Origin: Cyanobacteria bacterium SZAS-4
Lineage (GTDB): Bacteria; Cyanobacteriota; Vampirovibrionia; Obscuribacterales; Obscuribacteraceae
Direction of reading: 5' to 3'
DNA length: 64,000 nt
Assembly: GCA_018266255.1 (NCBI GenBank)
Contig: JAFEAT010000003.1
Location: 124,001-188,000, forward strand
Of this stretch, positions 18,746 to 25,676 are shown in pieces. How positions within the stretch are numbered: the first letter of the stretch is position 1; each line of letters opens with the position of its first letter. The position numbers were made by a program, and so were the translations under genes. The notes below the pieces were generated by a model that was not told the DNA's origin, did not search any database, and worked only from the letters and a program-made list of their open reading frames with translations.

Positions 18746-19999
18746 CTATTTAGCGTTTACCTTCACTTCAAATGGTATTACTGATGGTATTGCTGGCAGC
18801 ATCGCGTCTTTCAATCGCCAGGCCAGATCGTTCTCTCTATTTTTGTAGCGCCTGCCCAGGCGTGCAAAATAAGTGGCAATCTCTTGATCGTCGGGAGCCA
18901 TCACACTGGCTTGAGAGTAGAGCATAAGAGCAGCTTTATAGTCGCGTCTGGCTATTTCAAAATCTCTGCCCAGTCTGAACAGTCCCCGAGCAAATCCAGG
19001 CTCTGCTCGCAAACCGCTGTAGAACTGTCCGACTGCGAGATCGTTCAAGTCGACACGGTCGAGTGTGTCGCCCAGTGCAAAGTAAAAGGCAGCGTTGGGC
19101 TTGATCTTCTGTATGGATTCGACCAGCTTAGGCAATTCCTTTTCCACATATTCTTTCGGCAAGTGCTCCAAAATCGTACCCGCCATCTTTTTTGCCACTG
19201 GGTCGTTCGATGTTAGATTTGATGTAGAGTTGAGATACATCAACGCCGGCGTCAGCCCTTCTTTGTAAAGTCCACACCAGATGCAGGCTCTAGCATAGGT
19301 GCGCGCCACGATCGCTTTGGTTGGATAGTTGGCATATGCCACTCTCAGCGGTGGCAGTGCCTCGTCAGGTTTATGCAGCCCCATGAGGGCGAAGGCTTTT
19401 ACTTTGTAGGCGAGCCAGAATTGAGGATGTGATTTTATCTCGTCGTTGGCTAAATTGAGCGCGTCTCCATAGCGCATTCTGTCAAGACAAACCTCTCCCA
19501 GAGCTGATCTCAGACCCTCTATTTCGGGATTTTTCTTGAGCGCCAGGTTGTAGGCAAAAGCGGCATCATCGATTCTACTCTTGGCGGCGAAGTAGTTGCC
19601 GTACCAGAAAAGCACTTCGGGATCGTCGGCGAATCGCTCGTGCGCTGATTCGATCAGATGCATCGCCACTTCGGAGCGACCGGATTTTAGTTCTTGCTTG
19701 ACCCTCAACATCCACAGATGCGGATTGTTAGGTGCCGCTTTGATAGCGGCGGCGTATTGCTCGCGTGCCAGGTCCGGCAGCGCTAATTGGTCGTAACAGG
19801 CTCCCAGCTCACAGCGCGCGCTGACATCGTTTGGGTTTTTCTCTACAGCTTCAGCCAGCCGATTCAGTGTTTTCTGGTCAGGCTTTTCTTCAGGCACGGG
19901 TCGGTCGTCGTCGCCGAGAGCTACTGCCGGCACTGTATATGGTGCAGAGAAGACTGCCAGCGTTGCCGCCGCCAATGCCATTCCATACAACTTGCGCAT
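18746..19999 (-). CDS. Exported TPR-repeat protein
   Basis: 417 residues with signal peptide (hydrophobic about 5-27, VPAVALG near the cleavage site) and tetratricopeptide-like helical repeats through the mature chain (for example NPNDVSARCELGACYDQLA, HPQFWLAYKVKAFALMGL, LFRLGRDFEIARRDYKAAL). Last gene of a minus-strand operon: the TadG-like gene, a small exported protein, then this gene three bases on. Such TPR proteins often accompany Tad/Flp pilus loci as assembly factors, so a similar role here is a reasonable inference. No catalytic motif seen. Confidence 0.75.
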   Translation of the reverse strand: MRKLYGMALAAATLAVFSAPYTVPAVALGDDDRPVPEEKPDQKTLNRLAEAVEKNPNDVSARCELGACYDQLALPDLAREQYAAAIKAAPNNPHLWMLRVKQELKSGRSEVAMHLIESAHERFADDPEVLFWYGNYFAAKSRIDDAAFAYNLALKKNPEIEGLRSALGEVCLDRMRYGDALNLANDEIKSHPQFWLAYKVKAFALMGLHKPDEALPPLRVAYANYPTKAIVARTYARACIWCGLYKEGLTPALMYLNSTSNLTSNDPVAKKMAGTILEHLPKEYVEKELPKLVESIQKIKPNAAFYFALGDTLDRVDLNDLAVGQFYSGLRAEPGFARGLFRLGRDFEIARRDYKAALMLYSQASVMAPDDQEIATYFARLGRRYKNRENDLAWRLKDAMLPAIPSVIPFEVKVNAK

Positions 20000-20002
20000 G
20001 CT

Positions 20003-20482
20003 CTACCTGCCAACCGCCTTGAACGACAAAACCATAACCGTTCTGTAGCCCGGAATTTTGTTCGGGCTTATTCGCACAGTGAAGGTGTTTCCGTCTTTGA
20101 CCGCAGTCAAGGTTTTTCCGTCTGGTGCGAACGGGAGTAACTTCCAGGAGTAGGTGCCGAGCGCGCTTCTGTACCAATCCATGATCTGACCTTCGTCTTC
20201 TGTCGCCGCGTAGGTCAGACCGATGCGGTAGCCAGAGCGATCGTTTGGATAGCGCAGCCCCGAAAGAAACTTCGCTTTGCCAGTGAACATCGGCACGCCG
20301 GGTATCTCTACCGGTTGCGTCAGATTTTCACTGGCGTACTCTCTATCAGCTGTGACCGGTCGAAAAACTCTCGGTGCTGAGATCTTTGCATTTGAATTTG
20401 TGTCGGCCATCGCAGCAGATGCTGTTGACGCCATTAACGCGAGACAAAGAGCACGAGCGGTCCGAACAATCATCGTTTTCAC
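20003..20482 (-). CDS. Small exported protein in TadG-like operon
   Basis: 159 residues from a GTG at 20482 placed seven bases after GGGAG. The signal peptide reads to about ASAAMA. The mature part has a compact alpha/beta pattern with YPNDRSGYRIGLTY, IMDWYRSALGTYSWKLLP and NTFTVRISPNK. This is the common layout in which a short helix ending in WYRxxL is followed by a W-containing strand and a hairpin. It starts 14 bases after the TadG-like stop and ends three bases before the TPR gene. Function unknown; position suggests a periplasmic partner of the pilus-like system. Confidence 0.65.
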   Translation of the reverse strand: MKTMIVRTARALCLALMASTASAAMADTNSNAKISAPRVFRPVTADREYASENLTQPVEIPGVPMFTGKAKFLSGLRYPNDRSGYRIGLTYAATEDEGQIMDWYRSALGTYSWKLLPFAPDGKTLTAVKDGNTFTVRISPNKIPGYRTVMVLSFKAVGR

Positions 20483-20496
20483 TTTCAAGCTCCCGC

Positions 20497-22617
20497 TTAG
20501 CAGGGGCAGTGCCATGGTTGTCCAGCATCGGTTGCGCAGTTGGAGAAACGCAAGATACCTTGCAAGCAGTTGAATCCAGATGAATTGGTCCAGTTCAAGT
20601 TGTTGCGGTATGAGGCGCTGCCATTGCAATCCCATGGGTTGGGGAAGCCTTGCTCACCTGGGATGTTGACGAAAGCAGGCACTACAGGCAGATCGCCTGT
20701 GGTGGCGTTGATTGTTGAGCCGTCGGCCAGGATGCTGGTCTGGTTGATCCAGCTTGGCAGATTGCCCTGGTCAGTTACCTTGAAGGTGCCGTTGTCGTCC
20801 AACCAGATGAAGCGCTGTGCGCCCATTGGCAATGGTGTGTTCATCACTGTTTGAATCTCAGATGCAGATGCTGTTGGTTTGATCTGCTTCAGTTTCAAGG
20901 TCATGATGCTGAGGATTTGTGATTCTGCAGCAGCTGTTTGTGGGTAGGATGAGAATCCAGCGAGCAGGCTGCCGATCGTTCCTACTTGTCCAAATTGAAT
21001 CGGATCGTTTGGTCCAATCGATGTTGGGAACGCCTTCAATCCTGTGCATACGCCACCATTGGCTGAAGCAGGCAGATCGTTTATCACTGCTGGTCCACCA
21101 CCTGGACGAGGGTTGATAACACCAGCTTTCTCACGCTCGAGAGCCATCAATCCGTTCAGTTGTCCAGCTCCACCTGCCGATGGAAGGTTGGTTCCGTAGA
21201 CTGATGCCATCGAGCTCAAGTTGTTCACACAATTTGGATTGGCACCAGGTTCTCCCGCTGACGAATTTGTGTTTGTGCAAGCAGACGGTGTTTCGTTAGG
21301 ATTGATACCATCGGCGTAACTTTGCTTTGGACTTGGTCCATCAAGACCGTCGGCCAAGTTGGCTGGCACTGGGTTTGTTGGGTTGCCAGCTTGCTGTTGC
21401 GCTTTCATCCAGTTTTGGATGTCGACGATTTTTTGTGGGTTCTGTGACATGGCACCATTGCCGGTGACATAGACAGTGTTGTACATCAGTACGTCGGCGA
21501 AGATGTCTCGTCCGCCACCACCGTAGCCATCAGCAGTTAGACCTGCGGCCGGCGGTTGTGTGTTCACTGCTCCAGTGCCAGAGAGCGGTGTCATGCCTGG
21601 TCCGTTCATGACGGCGATGAAACCGCATGGGATGCTGGCAGTGTATTGGCCCTGAACAGCTACAGTTCCTGCAATTGCGCATGATTGAGCGTTGACTTGA
21701 CCGCCTTGATGCGATTCTCTGCCGAAGCCACCAGATTTGAAGGCATTAGGAGGAATGCGACTGGCGACAGTCGAAGTTGCGCCGCCGAGTGGAGTTTGTT
21801 TAAGACGATTGAAGTCGAAATCGCTAACCAAGTGAGGATTCGTCATTGGACGAAGCGGCACACCCATAAGAGGGAAGCCAGAATTGTCTGTGACAGTTGG
21901 AATATCGATGAACGAATATCCCTTCAGGTAGGTTGACCCTGCCTGGCTGACGATGTTGTTGGCGATGAAGTTTGTATTGTTGGCGAGGAATGATGGAGGA
22001 ATTGTGGCTGGGTTCAGCTGCAAGTTGGTGGCAGTATTGGGCGCCATGTAAGCGATATCTTTGACAGTGCTTACGTTTCCAGCTGAGGTTCCGGCCTTGT
22101 TGAGCATCCTTATAGAGGCGAGTTGAGCGAGATTGGTGAAGCTCACGTCCATCTGCTGGTCGCCTGCCAGCTTGTTGGCCAGGGCTCTGCCGAGACCGTC
22201 ATTTGGATTAGCAAGCAAGTCGATCAGTGTCTTGGCGTCAGCCACACCGAGTGAGTTTGTGTCGGAACTAGCATTCATTGCGACGAGCATGGCTTGGCCG
22301 ACTGCTCTGTTGTAAGTGAGCAAATCCAGTTCGCCGGTGGCAGGGTCTCTCAGTTGACCGAAGTTTTGTTGAACAAGAGCCAGGCGTGGACCCGACATGT
22401 CGTATGGTCCACCGTTGCTGAACAACTTCAGAGGCGGATAGCGAAGGCTTTGTTTAGCGACGTTCAAGTTGCCTGAGTCAGTCGCGTTCTGCAACTCTCT
22501 GGCACCGCCCAGTAGCTTGCTGAGGAAGAAAATCGCCATGCCCGCTACCATAATCACTAAAGTGGTAACGACCACTAAAGATAGCGTTGCACCGCGTTTA
22601 TCATGACGTCGTCGCAT
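20497..22617 (-). CDS. TadG-like exported protein
   Basis: 706 residues. The N-terminus is basic then hydrophobic (RRRHDKRGATLSLVVVTT and a transmembrane run to about residue 35), followed by a segment with ARELQNATDSGNLNVAKQ, as in the putative Flp-pilus-assembly TadG N-terminal domain. The long remainder is rich in Asn, Gly, Ala and Pro with scattered Cys near the C-terminus, suggesting a surface or periplasmic structure. It lacks the Glu+5 of pseudopilins. TadG proteins are anchored, exported components of Tad systems. First gene of a three-gene operon with an exported protein and a TPR protein. The C-terminal 600 residues match nothing I recognise. Confidence 0.6.
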   Translation of the reverse strand: MRRRHDKRGATLSLVVVTTLVIMVAGMAIFFLSKLLGGARELQNATDSGNLNVAKQSLRYPPLKLFSNGGPYDMSGPRLALVQQNFGQLRDPATGELDLLTYNRAVGQAMLVAMNASSDTNSLGVADAKTLIDLLANPNDGLGRALANKLAGDQQMDVSFTNLAQLASIRMLNKAGTSAGNVSTVKDIAYMAPNTATNLQLNPATIPPSFLANNTNFIANNIVSQAGSTYLKGYSFIDIPTVTDNSGFPLMGVPLRPMTNPHLVSDFDFNRLKQTPLGGATSTVASRIPPNAFKSGGFGRESHQGGQVNAQSCAIAGTVAVQGQYTASIPCGFIAVMNGPGMTPLSGTGAVNTQPPAAGLTADGYGGGGRDIFADVLMYNTVYVTGNGAMSQNPQKIVDIQNWMKAQQQAGNPTNPVPANLADGLDGPSPKQSYADGINPNETPSACTNTNSSAGEPGANPNCVNNLSSMASVYGTNLPSAGGAGQLNGLMALEREKAGVINPRPGGGPAVINDLPASANGGVCTGLKAFPTSIGPNDPIQFGQVGTIGSLLAGFSSYPQTAAAESQILSIMTLKLKQIKPTASASEIQTVMNTPLPMGAQRFIWLDDNGTFKVTDQGNLPSWINQTSILADGSTINATTGDLPVVPAFVNIPGEQGFPNPWDCNGSASYRNNLNWTNSSGFNCLQGILRFSNCATDAGQPWHCPC

Positions 22618-23176
22618 ATTAACCTCGCGAAGTGGTGTAACTCAAAGTCTATATTGGTGCCGAAGAACAGCTTAAGACTACCAATTCAACAGCCTCGCGG
22701 CCGCTGCGTGTAAGTTAGAAAACGCATAGGTGAGCCTTTGCGTAGCCTTGCCGTACAATCATTATCGATTGCTAATCTGCTCCAGTCAATGCGTAGAAGT
22801 ACGAATGAGGAGGCGTCAACGCTCTGTTTTAGGGCTTTTTTCGTTCTCATCAAACGTAATACTCCTACCGAATGCCGCATTTGCTCTCGATTTGTCCTTC
22901 AATTTGCTTACTGCTGTGTAGATGATTGCCTACAAAGTTGAGCAAAATTTGAGGAACTAACAGTCGCTTGCTAAGTGTTTTCAACGCTCGTTAATGACAA
23001 TCGACACTCAACAGCTTAGCTGTGTGAGGTTAATTGAACATTTACGACCTGTTGCTCAGATCAGTAAGCGAGCAGCTAGCGATGAGGCAGTTGCTGGACC
23101 AGGGCGACCTGGGATTCCTGTAAAGAACTAGTACAAGCTTTACAGTAGCGGAAAAAGGTTACGGAAATGTTGCTAA
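22618..23176. other. Intergenic region, 559 bases, possible structured RNA
   Basis: No convincing protein gene. The part next to the RNase E/G stop holds two hairpins: CCAGG-GCGA-CCTGG with a GNRA-type loop (23099-23112), and CTGTAAAG paired with CTTTACAG across 12 bases (23118-23145). On the minus strand they lie just after the RNase gene and may form its 3' end. The other end must hold the promoter of the TadG-like operon. Not recognised as tRNA, SRP RNA, tmRNA or RNase P RNA. Confidence 0.45.
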
Positions 23177-25555
23177 CTATCCGTTATCTTCGCCCCAGTG
23201 TTGCGAGCCTGAGTAAACGCTTTGCTCTTGCGGCTCGTTTTGCTGTTCCTCAGTTTTTTCTTCGGCATCGCCAGTGGTGTCGTTCCAGTTTCTTGAACTA
23301 GCATTGTCAGTTTCATGTGAGTGATTGGGCTCCACGTTTGATTGATGACTGAACAAATGCAATTGCTCACCGTGTCTGGATTCAGACTGCGAGCTGGTTT
23401 CGTTTGAACCGTGCTCGTGGCCATGTTCATGTTCATGATTGTGCTCGTGACCATGTTCTTGTCCGTGCTGTTCATGACTATGCTCGTGTCCATGCTGTTC
23501 ACCGTGTTCATGCTCATGCGAGTGACCATGCTGTTCACCGTGTTCGTGCTCATGCGAGTGACCATGTTCATGAGAATGTCCATGCTCGCCTTCATTTTGA
23601 TGGCTTTCACTTTCTGTACTGCGAGCCTTGAGGCGGTAAGTGCCGGTGACTGGATCGTATTCAGTCGCAAATGGACTACTGTCGGCAAAATTAACCGGTT
23701 CGTCCTCTACTTCGACTTCGACATCGCCATGGCTTGCCACTTCAACAGGAGCATCAGGAGCAGCTGGAGCAACTTGCTCGACTTCGTCGTGCGCTTCTCC
23801 GTGTGAATGTTCACCAGCATCGTGGTGGTGAACTTCCAGAACCTCGACTGCAACCTGTTCAGCCGGTGCTTCCGGACGTGGGCGAGAACCCATGTCGTTG
23901 AATACATGTTCAACGGCAGAGATTTTTTCGCTCAATGAACTCGATTCTTCCTCGTCTTCATCGTCGTCGCTGAAGCTTTCTTCGAAGAGATTAGCTTTAG
24001 GTGCGAAATCTTCGTTCTGCACTTCGAACTGCATTTGGTCGTTTTCTTCTTCGTCGTCAGACTCAGTTTCGTTGCCGTAAGGAGCGCGCTTGACGCCACC
24101 TTTTAGCTCTTTTGTGGCTGGATCGACGAGCAAGTCATCAGGCATCTGATCCAGGATTTCTTCTGGAACGTCTGAGTATTCTTCTGCTTCAGATTCGTCA
24201 ACGGTAGGCATGATTCTTCCGTTGTGAGCAGTCGCTGCTCGCAACTGGCCGCCGCCTGCGTTCTGCTGTCTCAACGGTCTGCGATTTCCGCCGCGAGTCT
24301 TGGCGGCTTCTTCCTGACTCTTGAAGCTGATTACACGACGGTGTTCAGCCGTTCCCAACTCGAGCGTCGGCACAACGCCAAGTCCCGAGCAGCCTGTGCA
24401 GTGAACCGTGAACAGCTCACGCAGGCTCTGTCCTTGACGACGACGCGTTAGTTCGACCAGACCCAGGTCAGACAACTGTCCAACTTGTGGCTTGGCGCGG
24501 TCTTCTTCAAGCACTCGCTGGAAGACTTCGAGAACTTGTTGCTGGTCTTTGCGGCTATCCATATCGATGAAGTCCACAATCACCATGCCGCCGATATTGC
24601 GCAGGCGCAACTGACGCGGAATCTCTTGCGCCGCTTCCACGTTCGTTCTGCGCACAGTTTCTGCCTGTGTACGTGAACTTGTGAAGCGACCAGAGTTGAC
24701 GTCGATTACGGTCAACGCTTCTGTCGGTTGAATGTTCAAATGACCGCCACTAGGCAGTTCGACTCGATCTGACAGTGCTGCTTCGATTTCTTTGTCGACG
24801 CCTTTGGAGACGAGCAAGCTGTCTTCGCCAGTGTGATACGTGACGCGAGTGGTGCGTCCCGCCCATCCTTGCAAATACTCTTGCGCACGTTTTTGACCGT
24901 CTTGGCTGTCGCAGATGATTTCGCTGACGTCGTTCGAATAAGCGTCACGAATGACCCGATACAACAGATCCTGATCTCTATAGATAAGAGTTGGCCCGAT
25001 CGATGCTTCACCTTCTGAAACCACTGTTTGCCAGCGATCCCAGAGTTGCTCGAAGTCTTCAAACAGTTCGCCCTCACCTTGTGCCTTCGCTTCAGTACGG
25101 ATAATTAGCCCGACGCCGGGAGGCTTCATCAAGTTGACGACTGATTTCAAGCGAGCTCTTTCTCTTGCTTCGCTGATGCGACGCGAGATCGAAACGCCAC
25201 GCTCTTCAGGCACGAGCACGAGAAATCTGCCCGGCAAGCTAATTGCCGTCGATACTCGTGGACCTTTGTGTCCGGTTGGTTCTTTGGTGATTTGAACCAG
25301 TAATTTTTGTTTTGGCACCAGGCGCTCTTTCAGCAAGCCCTGTCCTGGTACATCGTTGGCATGGAGAAAGCCCATCTTATCTTTGCCGAGGTTGACGAAC
25401 GCTGCGTCGATGCCCGGAAGAATGTTCTCCACTGTGGCGGAATAGATGTCACCCAGCAGCAATTCACCGCGGTTAACGAAGAACTCGACAACGCGTTCGT
25501 TTTCGAGTATCGCCGCAATGCTGTCTTGCTCGGAGATCACAAGTGACTTTTTCAT
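23177..25555 (-). CDS. RNase E/G with acidic, His-rich C-terminal tail
   Basis: 792 residues. The N-terminal 400 are the RNase E/G catalytic core: S1 domain (about 34-115), the 5'-sensor/RNase H-like region, catalytic VIDVNSGRF (Asp285) and DFIDMDSRKD (Asp331), and a zinc-link-like HCTGC (Cys386, Cys389). This endonuclease cuts single-stranded AU-rich RNA in mRNA decay and rRNA/tRNA maturation. After residue 400 the protein becomes acidic and disordered. From about 655 to 718 it is an extraordinary His/Glu/Gly run with a 12-residue tandem repeat (EHEHGEQHGHSH). The ATG has GAGGAA upstream. The preceding gene is the radical-SAM/DUF2344 gene, a common pairing. Rne versus Rng cannot be decided. 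Confidence 0.93.
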   Translation of the reverse strand: MKKSLVISEQDSIAAILENERVVEFFVNRGELLLGDIYSATVENILPGIDAAFVNLGKDKMGFLHANDVPGQGLLKERLVPKQKLLVQITKEPTGHKGPRVSTAISLPGRFLVLVPEERGVSISRRISEARERARLKSVVNLMKPPGVGLIIRTEAKAQGEGELFEDFEQLWDRWQTVVSEGEASIGPTLIYRDQDLLYRVIRDAYSNDVSEIICDSQDGQKRAQEYLQGWAGRTTRVTYHTGEDSLLVSKGVDKEIEAALSDRVELPSGGHLNIQPTEALTVIDVNSGRFTSSRTQAETVRRTNVEAAQEIPRQLRLRNIGGMVIVDFIDMDSRKDQQQVLEVFQRVLEEDRAKPQVGQLSDLGLVELTRRRQGQSLRELFTVHCTGCSGLGVVPTLELGTAEHRRVISFKSQEEAAKTRGGNRRPLRQQNAGGGQLRAATAHNGRIMPTVDESEAEEYSDVPEEILDQMPDDLLVDPATKELKGGVKRAPYGNETESDDEEENDQMQFEVQNEDFAPKANLFEESFSDDDEDEEESSSLSEKISAVEHVFNDMGSRPRPEAPAEQVAVEVLEVHHHDAGEHSHGEAHDEVEQVAPAAPDAPVEVASHGDVEVEVEDEPVNFADSSPFATEYDPVTGTYRLKARSTESESHQNEGEHGHSHEHGHSHEHEHGEQHGHSHEHEHGEQHGHEHSHEQHGQEHGHEHNHEHEHGHEHGSNETSSQSESRHGEQLHLFSHQSNVEPNHSHETDNASSRNWNDTTGDAEEKTEEQQNEPQEQSVYSGSQHWGEDNG
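23491..23562 (-). repeat. 36-bp tandem repeat inside RNase tail
   Basis: Two adjacent 36-bp units (23491-23526 and 23527-23562) differing at one base, flanked by further degenerate CATG/GTTCATG-rich sequence. They encode the repeated His/Glu/Gly 12-mer. The array could change length by slippage or recombination. Confidence 0.85.
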
Positions 25556-25676
25556 AAGGTTCCTCTTATTGGTCTAAAAGAATAGAGTTGAAGCGCTCCA
25601 CATGTGGTGCGCAAACAAAATTGTTTGGAATGAATATGTTCGATTTTGATTCGGTCGAATTGAACATTTGGAGTGG

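Noticed and set aside
23491..23562. CRISPR-like direct repeats
   Set aside because: The 36-bp units are adjacent with no spacers and lie inside a coding sequence.
23404..23806. Long plus-strand frames rich in Met, Val and Phe opposite the RNase tail
   Set aside because: They are the antisense reading of the His/Glu repeat; no ribosome site and composition is fully explained by the repeat.
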